64,000 bases of DNA from Rhodamnia argentea (GCF_020921035.1 NC_063160.1:2934501-2998500), one strand, 5' to 3'; shown: positions 32,547 to 46,733, numbered from the stretch's first letter. Notes: generated from the letters alone by a model not told the origin. Numbers and translations are program-made.

Positions 32547-35500
32547 ATGATCCGGTAAGAGGCTATTTCTGACGATACTATCCGAAACGGAGAGAGAGAG
32601 AGAGAGAGAGAGTTCTTGGCGTTGCTCTTGCTCTTTCCGGGATTTTTGTCCTTTCCTTTTGGGTGCTTTGCTGTGTGAGAAGATTACGGGCTGATGTTGA
32701 ACTTCCAGCGCGAATGTGTTAGCTCGTGTCGTTCGTTTTGTGAGGTTTCTAGCGCGTGCTTTTTTTTTTTTACGTGGTTGCCACTTGAGGTTCTGGTGAG
32801 GTGAACTCGCGGCGACATTGCTGAATTCGAGCTCACGGTGAATTTGCAGGTCGATTCTGGAATTGCCTGCTCGCGAATCCGTTAGAAGGATCCCGCGGCG
32901 AATCGTTGGTCAGGTATTACAGTGGCTGTTGATTGAGCTTCGTGAATTTCTGCTGTTCTTTGTACTTTTGGGTAGATAAGCTCGTTTTTTGTTGGAATTT
33001 ACACTCACAGTGACTTGCACTCGGGTGGGGTTGAGGGGTCCTGGAAGCTACTTTTGTTATATCATTTCCTTTGGCTTTTATGTTTAGTTTGATTGGGGAT
33101 GTCAATGTTGCAGGTCATCTTGTTTTCGTTTTGAATATTGTTGAATTGATTGATAATTGATATGGTAGTGAGCTAACTTTCCACATTATCGACCCCTTCC
33201 ACTAGATTTTAGGAGGTGAAAAATTTGGCATATTGGAAGATTATTACAATTCAGTAATTTTCACTTTAATTCAGCAAATAATGGGGACTCTATTGAACAG
33301 ACCTCCACTTCTTAAAATCCTCAGGTTTTGCACAATTCATCCTGTTCTCCCTGTTCATGGTGTGTGAGAAATCTTTATTTTTCTTTTTTGGGCATAAGAG
33401 AGCTTTGGACAAGTACGTGAGGAATCATATTTGTTGGCCATTGCCATCTATTTACAGTGCTTAATTTATGGTGGTGATATTTCAGCAGAGGTCCTTATAT
33501 CTTTCTTCAAGAAGGGAATTTTCAACTGCTGCTCCACAAAATGCATCGACTGGGAAACCAGGAAAGCCACCTGAGCCTGGAAGTTCATTACCTAAGTTCA
33601 TTTTGGGAAGTATTGCTGTCAGTGCTGCTGTCATGGCGGCTTATCAATCTGGCTACTTAGATCAGATGCTTGGTAAAGAGAAACATGATTCTCTCGAGAC
33701 CTCTAGGATTGGTCTTGATCTGAAAAATCAGGACACAACTTCTCAAGATGCAAAATCTGTCCATCATTTCGAAGAGGAAAAAGTTTTGACTGGTAGTGAA
33801 GTGCCTAAAGATTTGAGTCCTCAAACAGGTGATGGGGAGAAGGATGAAATCCAGACAGTTGCCCCTCAATCCAATGCTTTAAATGAGAGTAAGATTGATA
33901 TTCAGTCTGACTCACAAGATAAATCTGAAGTCACACTTGGAGAGAGTAACGCCTTGAACCAACATAAAGACTTGCCCACAGCTGATGTGGTTTCCGATGT
34001 TGAAAGCACAGATTCTGCAACAACATCTGAAGGGAGTCCTGATACACAAAGCCCGATGACTAGCCGAAGTAAGCTACCAGATGAGGAAGTTAAAGTTGGG
34101 CAAGTATCCAGCCAGGTTACTTCAGCTAGGGATCTCGGCGAGGCAAAAGTAATGCCTCATCAGGATCTTGTAGCAGAAGAGATACATGAGGTGCTTGTCA
34201 TTGCTCACTAAGCACTCCCTCATATGTTGCATTTATCTTTTGTATGGATTGCTAGGTTTTTAGTTTGGTGATGGTGTCTGCTATACATAGAATATTGTCT
34301 AATTTTATCTTTTGGTGGTTCTTTTCATCCTTCTAGTAGTAGCTACATGAAGTATTGGGGATAGCTCATTCTATTTCTCTCATTTAGATGCCATCTTAGC
34401 TTGTACTTTCTACCCTATCTTCTCTACGGCTTTCATAGTAATTCCCGGAAAGCTGAGAGACTGAGATGACATGACTACTAGTAAGTGGTGCTTTATATCC
34501 TTGGTTAAACTATGTTTCCCTTTGTATATAGGAATTTTTCTGTTATTCACATCTGCCATCAGAGTATAATGTGGTATATCTAGGGGGAGAGAGAGTGGAA
34601 AGGAGTTGGCTGCAAACTGGTGTTTTAAGCCTTGAAGACATTGTGAAAGCCTAACTTGTCTGACAGTGCTTCCCTGCAGTTTAATGATGTTGGTTATGTA
34701 CTTTAAGAAAGCCAAGTTCCAAGGATTTTACTGTGAAGTTGCTTTTTTATTGCTTTAAGGATAGAAGTTGATAAATATTGAACTCCTCTTTCTTTTACCT
34801 TGTTTTTTTCCAGGATGCATCTGGTCAATTTATTGAAACATCAGGTTCTCTTCTCGAATCTTATCATCTGAAGGATAAATCTGAAGAGAGATCTCCTGCT
34901 TCTCTTGATAGAGACATTGACATTGAGGTACTGTATGACTTGCATTGTCCTTTTGTCTAATCCAGGTTATATTTATGGAAGTTCATGGTGAACTAATCTT
35001 TTCTATGAAAGTTGACTGTGGACTTATCTTTGTTCCTTGACTTCAAGGCTTTTGCTAGTGCAATCGAGGAGTCCAATAATGGCGTAGCGACCAAAGATGG
35101 AAAACTGATTCTTGACTTCTTACAAGCAATTCACGTGGCTGAAAAGAGACAAGCTGAGTTAGATGCTCGTCATTTTACTGAAGAAAAGAGAAAAATGAAG
35201 GTAAGGACAAACCCCTGTGATTAGGGACATGAATTAGTCACCACCTAGTCGTGCTCCTTTTTTCCCCTTACAGGCATAGAAATTGTAATACGAATTATAA
35301 GTATTACCCTCTCTTGTTCTTATTTATTCTTCATTTTGCTCAACTTTTTAAGAACTGATGAATCTATTGAATCAGTAAGTTTTTTCTGTGCTTCAGGAGA
35401 AGTACGAAAAGGAATTGAAAGATGCAATTGCTAGAGACCTTATGCATGCAGAAGAGGCTGCATTACTAGATAAGGTGGTTCTTGTTGCCGTGTTTTACTC

Positions 35501-38500
35501 TTCATATAGTTTGTTGATTCTGTAGGCTCGTCAAATCTTGGAGTGCATAAGGCAGTGTTTTCAGGAATATCAGGAATCTACATACTTGAAAAATAATTAT
35601 CAAATAATTTTCTCCAAAGTCACGCGGGTTTTATTCTTCATTATTTTCCTTTTTTTTTTGGGCCGGGGGGGGGCTGGAAGTGCACTTAAAATGAACATCT
35701 AGACATAGATTTGTCAGTGTACAACTGTTTGAAGTAGTTTGTTCCCTGTTCAAACCTCAAGTCTGTGAATCGTGAGGTAATATCAGTCTCACTGATGGCT
35801 CACTACATCTGATGAGATCTTTATGTTCCTGGATTTTCTTGTCCTAAATGGTAGGAGGTTGAGTGTGTGAATGTGTCTTGGATCTACAGAAATGGTGCCT
35901 GTAGTTATCAGCTAAGCGGAAAAGGTTTTGATAAGAGATTCTAGATGCAAATTCATTGAACCCAGCATGCATAGAAGCATGAATGATTTGGAGTTTACAG
36001 GTTTGCTGCTGTAGAAAGAGGATGCATATTGGTCTCCGATTCTCTGTTATTTTTTCTGCAATTTGAGATAGATGATGGGCTCAGAGATGTTATGTAATCT
36101 AAATGAGAATGAACTGGAGAAAAAGGAGGAGTAACCTCAGGTGGGTCTTCATTCAACGTGTTGGGAACTTTGACAAGCGATTCACGTAAAAGACTGTTAG
36201 ATGGGTGATGAGATAGCAGTCAGGTGGTATTCTTATTGCTTAGAGTTAGTCAATATGCATCAAAAGCGATCAGGATCAGGTGCATGGGCATCAAATGGTT
36301 TGGCCTTATGTATCAAATTTAGGTGGCTCCATTATAAACACTGAGATTTTTTCTCCAGAGTCAGCCATTTTGAATGTGTATTTCAAAACTAGATAATAAC
36401 ATGATTGCATGCCGCTGTTCAAGCTGTAGTAATTTAAGATTTTATTTTACTAGATATAAAACAACTTACTTGAAATTCTAGAAGTAAAAGGAATTGGCCT
36501 TATTTTTGCTGGATATCTAGATGGCAGACAAATGAGTTGGTTTGGAAGGAGCGTTGTATAAACCAGCCAAAATAGTTTTTCTAGCCATATGAAGTAGAGA
36601 GAGCTTTTTCTCGAATCTTTGAAGTGATATATTTTTTGTCTGAGATAGGGAAGTTTTGGGAGGATGGAATCTCAAGTTTCTGAGCTAGTGGAAGACTGTG
36701 AGCTCTGGGAAATTAATCTAGCTGGTATTGGTTTTGCTTCACGTGAGCTGGATACTGGAGCTTTTTACTAATGAGGTATTGGGTTATACTGAAATCTGTT
36801 TGGTAGGTGCTTTACTTCTGTAGTGGCCATGAGGATGCAGACTTTAGACTTTTGAGAAGTTGTGGAATAAGAGGTTGGCTTACATAAAGCATGAGGTGCT
36901 TGTGATAATAGATGTTTTTTATCATGTAAAAGGAGCAGTATACAAAGATAGTATTGTTCAATTAATTGCGACAAGATTCCAAATCAGGTTAGACGGCTTC
37001 AGGTATAACTTTGATTGTGGCCCTTCCGGAGGATGGTGCCACTGATGCAGTTTGGGGTAGGAGGTTCTTGGGATAATATATACGGCTGGAAGGTGCTTTA
37101 TGGCCCTGATCTGATTTTAACGCAATTTTTCTCTTGTAATTGTCATTTCTAGGTAAAGTTTATGTGTTTTGACTCTGTCTTGTTGATATAGGCGTAGCAT
37201 CAGGTCTTGGCCTAGGGTCTTATCAGTATGATGCTTGGTGAGCGGTATATCACAGGCCAGATTGGATAACCTTTTTCTGTTCAGCATTTGGGTAATGACT
37301 TTCAGACTGAGTAGTCTCAGATAAGCCCAGATACTACGTATAGAATGTGGCCTTGAAGGGCTGGAAATGGCATTGCCTATCTGGCAAAAGAAATTGAAAA
37401 AACTGAATGTAAATGCTGGCTTTTTAACCATTTCTCTGGTGTTACCAACAATTGTCATCCATTGTCACTGTCAAAGTCACCGATCTGAGCAGGGCTAAAT
37501 CCTGAGCAACCATGACAGTGATTTGGTTGAGCACATAGATTGTGCCTGAATGTGTTACTCTCCCTACTCTTCACCACCCCCCATTCTCTCTCTCATGGAC
37601 CTGGTAGGGCAAAGTCTTGGCTGCAATTTGGTCTTGACAACACTGTGGCTGCAACTTAGACTGGAGTATACAGACCGAGTTGCAGCAGCTCAGGCGGCCA
37701 ACTTGTGGCAATTGCTTGGGGTTCTGGTGTTTAATTCATAGACTTGTTAATAGAGTACCCTTTACACTCCTATTCTGTCCTAATTCTTATCTGGAGTTTG
37801 ACATAGACAAATTCAGCCCTGCTTGGGTGCGATGCTTCTATTACCAGTTGGTAACCCCCTTGTTGCTTTATTATGAAAGTTACTTAGGGAATTGAAAAAA
37901 ATGGCATATCTCTTTGTATTTGTCTGTTTTGTGTACATTAACCTCAATTATAAATGAGATAATACTAATTTTTGTGGTCCCAAATTTCTCAATTCAGTTC
38001 TTTGAGCTTCTGCAGGAATTCGTAGAACTCCTATATTTTTAGCAGCAATACTGAGTAATTAATTTCATTTTGTTTTATTTTGGTTCATCAAATCGATCAA
38101 GTGCAAGTGAGTTTGAGAGGGTGCATGCAGTGTATAATCATTTCAGTACGTAGGACTCACTTTTGCTGGTGTGGCAATCTCCGGTTGTGCAGGAATTGAA
38201 AAGAGAGAGGGCAAAAGCAGTAGCTGCTTTGGCAGCTCTTCAGCAGAAGTTGGAAGAGAAACACAAACTGGAACTGGAGCTAAAGGTGTACTGGCCTTTT
38301 TCCTGTTAGAAGTCTTCTCATCTGTTTTTTGTTTTTTGACTTCTGCATTGGCAAATGTTGAACTCACATTGCTGGTTTAAAATATTACAGGAGAGTGAAG
38401 CAGAAATGAAACTGAAACAAGTTGAGGAATTGGCAAAAGCAGAAATGGTTTCTGTAATTGCACGTGAGAAGGCTGCTCAGATTGAGAAAATGGCAGAAGC

Positions 38501-41433
38501 GAATCTCCATGTATGAGTATTTTGTTTCATATATTGGAGAAAGTTATTTGCATTTCATTTGCTTGGCATAACTTTGATGTATAGTCTTTAGAAAGAACAT
38601 CACTATTACACTGAAGGACACTTTCTTATATAGCGACATGTTAGGTAATACCTAGAGATGTTCCATTGGAAAAGCTTCTGGTCAAAGGATGTTTTGTGCA
38701 CATCAGGGTGATAAAAGAAGGCATGCTAGGTATGAGGGATCATTTGTGCACAGTGCATTGATGAGTCTGGCTCTTGGACTAAGATATATCGCCAGGCTCA
38801 TTTCTTGATACAATAGGTGAAAAGCTAAATGCTGGTAATTTTCCCTGCGCAAATTTCTGGAATCAGGACATGCCGAAGCAACTTGATATTACTAGCCTGT
38901 GAGGTGTGATGAGTGTCAGAAAACTGGAAGGTATTTGTTGTTTTCTGTGGAAGAAGGATTGTAATTAATTGAGTGGACAATCATTGGAAAGCACTCGTAT
39001 ATTCTTAAATAACCTCTACGCTAAGTTAGGGGAATGAGAGAAATTTCGAGGGCAACTTAGGACAAATTATGCAAGATTCTTACTTTCCAGGCAATATTCT
39101 TAAAAGGCACTGATTTTATGTAAATGAAATGACGTTGATGAATATCTATTTTGATTTGTAGATAAATGCCTTATGCATGGCATTCTATGCTCGATCAGAA
39201 GAGGCTCGGCAGAGTCATTCTGTTCATAAGCTGGCTTTGGTAATGGTTCTTTTTGTCTGTCTCTCACATAGTTTTTTTTCTTTCCCAACCTTTATGTACT
39301 TTTGGATTTGGATATCAGCTTCAAATGATTGGGTTTTGAATTTTCTAGCAAACATATTTATGTCTGCATGTCTGTATTGTCATCCAGGGAGCACTTGCAC
39401 TGGAAGATGCTCTTTCCCAAGGGCTGCCTATTAAGGCAGAAATAGAAGCTTTGCAAACTTATCTTGAAGGTATAGACAAAAATTCAGTTTTGGATTTGGT
39501 CTTATCATCTCTTCCGGAAGAAACAATTTTCCATGGCACTGATACCGTGCTGCAATTGAACCATCAGGTGAGATATTTCTCTTACCATAAAGATTTAGAA
39601 ATTTTATAAATGCTGTAATTCTTCTGAACTTAATACTGTCTAACCTCTTGTGAATTTTCTTTAAGAAGATTGCATTGGTGTAAAAGCTAATAACCTGTCC
39701 TTACTTCTGCTTAGAGGGGCCACTTAATCTAAAAATACATCCATGTTTGTTGGATCCCCTACGTGTTTTTTTTTTTAATAAATTCACCGTTAGGCTGGTT
39801 GAAGTGAGCATAATGATAGGTAGTGGGATCAGTTAGAGTTCCAATGTTAAGATGCTTGAACTTTCCAGTTCTCTTAATTTTTAACAGCAAATATGGTACT
39901 CTGTTTCTCACAGCTGAAACCGTTTTGTTCAGTCAGCACGTAGTTTCTTCCTTGGCACTTTTGCTTGGTAGAACTGACGGAACTTGTGCATCATAGGTTG
40001 TTCAGTAAAATCTCACCCTCCTCTCTATTCTCCCTTGTTCAACTCCTAGTATGATAAAACCAGCTCTACCCATGAGATGCCCACCCCTTTGCTTCGTCAA
40101 TAATGATTCTGGCGCCACTCAATGAATAGCTTCTAGTGGGAAGAAAAATAAGGGTTCTGCTTTGGTGGTCTCTTCTCTATTGAGAGAATGTGACCAGTGG
40201 TTTCTCTGGCGTATGAGATTTACCATTTTGGGTCTGTGAAGTCTCTTTCAATTGCCCCGATTACTTACTAAGATTATTCTTAAGATTTTTAAGTGAGATA
40301 TAAAGCAAAACATAGTTCTCAAATTAAAGTTTCGACTTTGACATAAGGATTATCATTATTCAAATCACAGATTGAACTGTGTTGCGATACTTACAGCTGG
40401 GGCTGCCAAGCTCTAAGATAGCTTTGTTTCTCAGTTACTAATCCAAACAGCAAGTGGAAAGGATAGTTTTGCATTTTCTTTTTTTCCACCATAAGAGAAG
40501 AAATATACTCAATTTTTTTGCTGTAGTTTTTACCCAGCAACATGATGTTTAGCCGTTGAGAACTTGGATACTGGTGATGTGTGGAGATTGATTTATAAAA
40601 TCATGCAAGACATGGAGACACAAATGTGTTCGCATACAAGTATGCTGGTGAATTTGCTTCGTTTGATGAAGGTAATTACTAATTGTTTTTAACTCCCTGC
40701 TTCCAATAGTTTGACACATTAAAAGGGACGCTGCGACACTTTAGCCTTATTCCACCTGGAGGTGGTGGCATCTTGGCTCATTCTTTAGCACGTGTTGCTT
40801 CATGGTTGAAGGTGAGGAAAAAAAATCTACATTTTGGCAATTTTCCTTAATTAGTTTTCAAATCAGCATGATGTTTGTTTTTATTGTAAGAGATTGATTA
40901 CAAAATTAGGCTATTTATTAGCTCCTTTTTTAATAAATGCGTAGATTATTTGTGAAACTCCATTCTATCAAAATTAGTTCAACTCCATCCTATCAAAACT
41001 AGTTTTAACTTTTAACTCCTGTTAGTTCTTATTTTATCTGTGATTTTCTCCAGAGACACATTATGCAATAACAGTAAGAAATATGTGGTGGATGTGCAAA
41101 CTTTAGCTACCACTGGGAAGATAGGTTAATTCTATTTAATACTGGGATGCAACATTAGATTTCACTGAAAAGCTTAATATGTCTTCCACTTTGCTATAGA
41201 TCAAAGAAGGTGGCCATTCTGGTGATGGGATCGAATCCATCATTAGTAGAGTTGAGAGCTACTTGGCAGAAGGGAAACTTGCCGAAGCAGCAAATGCTCT
41301 TGAGGAGGGTCTACAAGGAAGCCAAGCGGCCGAGATAGTTCAAGTGTGGGTGAGGCAAGCAAGGAATCGGGCAATTGCTGAGCAAGCCCTGACTCTGCTT
41401 CAGTCATTTGCCACCTCGGTTAGCCTCACTTAA
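32547..41433 (+). CDS. MIC60: MICOS complex subunit MIC60 (mitofilin), twelve exons
   Basis: Mitochondrial inner-membrane protein that shapes crista junctions and contacts the outer membrane; in plants also tied to lipid trafficking. Exons: 32547-32554, 32850-32913, 33486-34190, 34814-34927, 35048-35200, 35397-35474, 38193-38285, 38391-38510, 39162-39239, 39388-39567, 40710-40811, 41200-41433; phases agree, 642 aa (Arabidopsis about 650). Exon 1 codes only ATG ATC CG. The N-terminus is an Arg-rich presequence (ESVRRIPRRIVGQ, SSRREFSTAAPQ), then one membrane segment at about residues 62-82 (FILGSIAVSAAVMAAYQSGY). An acidic low-complexity stretch follows, a long Lys/Glu/Ala-rich coiled coil (exons 5-8), and the C-terminal mitofilin domain (LIPPGGGGILAHSLARVASW; ISRVESYLAEGKLAEAANAL). 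The exon 3 acceptor is a CAGCAG (NAGNAG) tandem site, so one Gln is optional. Confidence 0.94.
32591..32611. repeat. (GA)n microsatellite in MIC60 intron 1
   Basis: A GA run about 37 bases after the donor of the 8-nt first coding exon. Confidence 0.85.
35475..38192 (+). other. MIC60 intron 6, 2.7 kb
   Basis: The longest MIC60 intron. Contains a T/G homopolymer run at about 35651-35673. The interior (36100-37700) is less AT-rich than neighbouring introns and may hold an old insertion, but no ends, repeats or recognisable protein were found. Confidence 0.6.
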
Positions 41434-42443
41434 ACTGCAATAACCTGATCTCACTTGAGGGAAATTGAGCAATGTCCTGAAATAGCACTGGGTGGCTTTA
41501 TGACACCATAACTTTGGCTACTGAACCCGAAGAAATCTGTTTCGTGTGGCGAGCCATTTTTGTTATTCCTTCTCAACGGCAGAATATGTCAACAGTAATG
41601 AGGAATTGTTCTGAGGTTGTCTTACTTCGGCTGTCTTAGTCTTTTTGAATAAGAATCTTCTCATAAATTTACATAGAACTTTTTCCCCGAGGATCATTTT
41701 TACCTTGTCGGACTGATGGTACATTGAGGATGACGATGCTCATCCTGGCGAACACTTGATTCCCTGAAGTTGATGAGAATGAAACTGATACGTTCCTTGT
41801 CGGTCGGCAGACGGAGTCCTGTATCCGATTCTTTGATTATGGGTTGAAGAAGTTGTGCAGCCAATTTGTTGTATTCCAATGTGAAACTGAATAAGACACA
41901 CTGAAACTGTAAGCTTTAGGTCTGGAAATTGTTCCATCCTCTTTGAACGCATTCCACCGTTTTGCATTTATTGTTTTGGAGCCCTGACTTGATAAATTTG
42001 TTCATCTAGTCATTGTTCCGGAATGGCCATTGACGTATGCAGCGATGCAATCGTAATTGGCATGTACCGAACGAGTGAAATCGACAAGTCTTGGCAAGCT
42101 TCTAATGTGTGTATGTACTGCTTTGTCTAAGGCGTGTTTCCTTTTTAAGAATCTTAACCGAACAGGTAACAATTGACGAACAGGTAACAATCGACAGGGA
42201 ATGGTAGTTGGTCTCTTGCTTGTCGGTTGTAGCAAATCGTTTTCGATGTCTCAGAATGCCTAATTATTCCTACGCCTCTGTGTCTGTGCACATGCTTTGC
42301 AGTTCAAATGCATGTGGGAATGAAATCAAAAGAGGAAAAGCCAAAAATCTCTAAATAATTGTTATTTCTACATTTCGATAAATGGGTTTTGATATTGAGG
42401 TCAACTGAGGAAGTAACGATTGTAAACTTGGTAATAGTGATCT

Positions 42444-42784
42444 GGGGAAAATTATCTGGTCAATCATAAATCTTTTATATGAATGTCAATTCAAGCCTAA
42501 GCTTTTCAATTTTATAAATATAGTTCTAAATCTTTACGTCAAACGTCGATATAATCGTTCTGGTCAATTGCCATCGGAAGCTGTTGAATTGGGCAACTCA
42601 CAAATGTCGGCGTGCCATGTAGGTCGGTCGGCGATGATTGGATATTTTCGATAACAATTGATTGGAAAGACTATATTGAATTTTCGTGCAAGTATTTAAG
42701 ATTAAATTGACAAAATTGAAAAGCTTACGACTAAATTGATATCATGTACGATAGATTTATGGCTGACTGTACAATTATCTTTTA
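42444..42784. mobile_element. Small inverted-repeat (MITE-like) element
   Basis: The left arm (aattatctggtcaatcataa, then taagcttttcaatttt) and the right arm (aaaattgaaaagctta, then ttatggctgactgtacaatt) are inverted repeats of about 90-100 bp around a short unique centre. The type of element and the target duplication were not settled. Confidence 0.6.
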
Positions 42785-45700
42785 TGGTTTGTGTTTAAGG
42801 TGAGTATCATCAGTGTTATGGATGAGGAAGGGGCGGCGACTTCATTAGTGAAAACCGAAACTTGCAAAAAGAGCGAACAGACATTGACTGCTCGCAATTA
42901 GACTACAACAAGAAGATAATCCAATCGACGGACGACGAGCTAGCTAAGTAAAGTAAACATGCGACGATGCCCGCGGTGTGCGGCAAACTCGGCCGTAACA
43001 TTCGCTCCGCCGGAAAGTTATCTTCGATTAGCACGAAAATAAATAATGCTAAAGCGATGTCATCAACATTCTTCAATCGTATGCAATATTGTCGGTTTGG
43101 TTCGACTTGTGCTTTTGTAACATCACTCCACAGGTCGGAGCTTATGCCGAAGTGCTAGCGAATCTTCAAACTGTTTATTTCTGCGTCTGTAATTATATCT
43201 TGAAACTTTTCGACAAATGTTCGATCCTATCTTTTGGCTAAATCTTCTCCCTCCTTCTCTTCAAGCACATGTCTGGTATCGGGGATCCGAGAACGGTAAG
43301 ATAGCACCATATCCCGATAGAGAAACCAAAAGACCTTATGCTCGGAATAAGAATTTAGATCGACACTAAAAGTCGGTCCCGACCAAGCTGCAACACACGG
43401 GAAACCGTCAATTTTTTTTTTCCCCATCAACAGAGAGCCTTTGATTGAACATTCTCTGTGAGTTTTTATACTCGTCGCATGAGAGAAGAGTTTTAAATCT
43501 CAATTGCACTTCGAACAAACCGAAAACTCTTTCAACAACCCTTCGCATCATCGATTCTCCGTAGTCCATCCATCGATTATTCTATGTGTGCACATGATAA
43601 ATAATTTATGCCCCTTCCAAAGTTCCAACCAACAATACACCTGTTATGTTGCTGGCGAGAAAACGATGCCTTGTCTTTCCATTATTTTCAGAATTTAAGG
43701 AAAGGAAAGGAAGAAAAATCTCTTCGACGGTCTTAATCATGAACGTTGGGCAATCACTTCTCATGAAAACTCTTTTTCTATGATCAGAGAATATTAAAAA
43801 AAGGAGGAGAGCATGAATCATACCTCGATATTTGGCATATGGTTGGGCAGAGTATTAATCATTGTCAGGAGCCCTACTTTAAAAAACAGTCATGAACACA
43901 CAAAAAAATAAAAAAAAAATGGAGGGAAAAAAAAATTAATTTTCACCTTCTCGATCTCGACTCACGAGCACACGAGAAATGACGCGGTGAATTTAACGTG
44001 TACGTGAAAACCTAAATTGGAACGATCATATCCGACGAACACCGCGCGAGATCTACTATTCCGAGCGGTTCGGATTCGATTTAACACACGTAAATAGCCC
44101 TCGTATGAGGATTTCTCATCGGCACGTGGGCTCGACCTATGAGTTGGATGTACATAAAATGATGAATCGGCATGAAGCTGTGAATATCTGCAAATGTCTA
44201 GGGTCCATGCTATGCTTGTCCTCTCTTAAGTCATACATACCTCACATGTAATCTCAGCACCTGCTCACTTTGTCAATATGAAGAGAGCAGTCATGATCAT
44301 AGCTGGATAGTGTGTAGAGTGACCTAACAATGATTTCCAAATTAATCAAAGTCAAAACACAGGCAAATTAACCATTAATACCCACAGTTCCACCACCAGT
44401 ACACGATGACATTCTCTGTTTAGCCCAAAACAAAAAAAAGCACACACACTATCACAAAATCAAATCATGTCATTAATGTGAATGCCAACAATCTAATTTG
44501 GCAAAAAAATTGGATATATTATAGGTGTTCATAAAAAAAATTTAATAATTTTGCATGACCAATATAGCTACCGGCTTTTGCCCGCATCACTGTCTGAGAA
44601 ATTTTGCACAACGCCATCGTTCTCTGCAAGCAGAGCAGCTTCCTAGCAAGTCTCTCCCACCTACAATGACACTACTCCGCCGCATGCTGCCGACGACGAC
44701 GCTTTGCAACGGAATCGGTTTCTATCATAAAAATAGATGGACCTTGCCAATTAGAATTTATATTGGATCCGTGCGCACGGGATAGTTGGTTTTTTTTTCC
44801 CCTAATCTAATTTAGGATATTCACGGGGAAAATACTTATTTTTTTTATTAAACAAACGGTCTTGCCAGGTAAAACGGTGTGTATTATAACTCTTATAGTT
44901 ACAAGCACCGATTGAATTAGGATCAAAGGTCATGATATGACGTGCTGCTTATTTCAGATCAACAAGAAAAATCGGCTTTCCAATAATTACAATTTAAATT
45001 GCTAAAAACTTTTAAAATTTCCTAAATATTAGGTGTTATCCTAATATTCACATGCGCATTATTTTCCAGCCAGCCAGCCAAGCGAGCTAAGCCAACCTTT
45101 CTTTGTTTTTTTCGAGTGGCTTGGCTTCGATGGACACTGAAGCCGCTTTGCCCAACTCTTTTCTAATTTTCCAAATAAAATAGATTTCGAACAAAAAAAT
45201 AATAATAAAATAGATTAATATAAATTGTTGACCGTGGTGGTTGGTTCACCATTGACCTGAGTCTTTGCGTTATACGAGCAGGAAGCAGTAATTTGGATAC
45301 CCTCGGTTTAGTAGAAAAAGGAAATAAGAATCTATTAAAACCCACCTTGAATGATTTGTACTTTCGAAATTTTAACTTTTAGGTTGCTTTTGATTGTCCG
45401 TATAAAACTCGGGATAGGATATGTTTTATCATATCCCGTGTTTGGTAGGTGTCCCGGATAGTACAATGTCGGATATAGAGGGGATATAACCCGGATAAAA
45501 AAATCCGAGGGGAAGGGGTAGGATAAGGTCGGATAGGATTTCTCTTATCCGTTATATAAAAGCTAACTTTTAGAATGATCACAACTTTCTTATCTCATTT
45601 GTTTCTATTTTCATTTTATTTTATTTTTTTGCAAAGAGGTTTGAAATTAACTTTTAGTGTATTCGTTTCGCCTTCGCTTAAAGATATCTCCCGTTCGGAT

Positions 45701-45981
45701 TTCGATATCGAAATTGAGTTTGAACTATAACTATTGAGATCTCGAATCCAACTCTGTCTTATAGGATCCTAACCCGATTGTCGGGTCCCAAATTTATTCG
45801 ATGAAAATGGTAATGCCGGTAGTGGATTTTTTTTTTTTTTTGAATTTCAAAAATTGTATTGGGATATTAGGTATGCTCAAATCACTTTCTAAAAATTAAA
45901 TCTTTATCCATCGTAAAATCATTTTCCTATCTCATTTTTTCTGAAAATTATTTTTTACTTCCTAGGGAGCATCTAACTTCA

Positions 45982-46473
45982 GGTGCGTTTGGGAATTACT
46001 TTTCTAAAAGCCCCTTTGGCAAATGTAAATACCGTTTGATAATTTTTTTTGAAGAGGTCTAAAGATCTCTAAAAGCCTTTTTAACTCAAGTTAGGTGCGG
46101 ATGTGCTTTGAGTTTTGATCATTTTCAAAATACTAATATATTTTCTTTTCAACTTTGTCATCTCTAAATTTTCATAATTTCAAAAACATCCTCAACTCCC
46201 AAGACATGGCTGGCGAAGAGCTCGAGCTGCTAGTAAAGCCAGATCTTGCATTGCCGATGTCGCCCGAGGTTGAGCGACTACCGTCGCCCGAGTTCACGCG
46301 ACCCAGGACAAAATATGATTTTTCTAAATACCATTTTATATGAAAGTTGCTTTCCAATACACTTTCAAATTACAATTTGCCGACAAGCCAGTTTCATTTC
46401 GAATGACCCCGTTAAGCCGAAATCCTTTGCATTTTTCTCAAATATTTTTCAAAAACCGAACCAAATGCATCCG
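45982..46473. mobile_element. Possible Harbinger-like element upstream of CSI1
   Basis: The left edge aggtgcgtttggg resembles PIF/Harbinger-type ends, and a right edge near 46459 reads gaaccaaatgcatccg, its weak inverse. The core is GC-rich with repeated gcccgag strings, like the element at 17426-18200. The target duplication is not clear. If real it sits about 270 bp upstream of the CSI1 TATA box. Confidence 0.35.
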
Positions 46474-46733
46474 GAACAAGCTAGCTGCCAGCATGATTTG
46501 CTCCAAGCGGAATGGAAGCGCGAGGTAACTCTCAAGCCGAGCCAAGCTCAAGCCGTCAGCTCCAGCCAGCTGCTCAGTTTCTGTGAAGCGGTGTTAATTG
46601 TCGGTGGCGCACTGAACCATCGCTGTCTCCCTCAAGCTTCTTCCTCACTCACTCGCATATGCGCACGCAGAGTCGCGCACAGAGCAGAAACGAAAAACGA
46701 AAGAATGGGATTAAAAAACGAAGCTTTTTAAGG

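Larger units (their letters stand above)
41434..46730. other. MIC60-CSI1 intergenic region, no gene seen
   Basis: 41434-41700 likely holds the MIC60 3' UTR. The rest shows only short open frames with no family resemblance. Small inverted-repeat elements are listed separately. A palindromic ggatatg...catatcc hairpin occurs near 45416-45441. Confidence 0.5.

Noticed and set aside
36100..37700. Processed pseudogene or reverse-transcriptase relic in MIC60 intron 6
   Set aside because: The composition hinted at it, but no frame, poly(A) tail, target duplication or family motif could be seen.
42967..43158. 63-codon frame in the MIC60-CSI1 spacer
   Set aside because: Short, no recognisable motif and no splice or promoter context.
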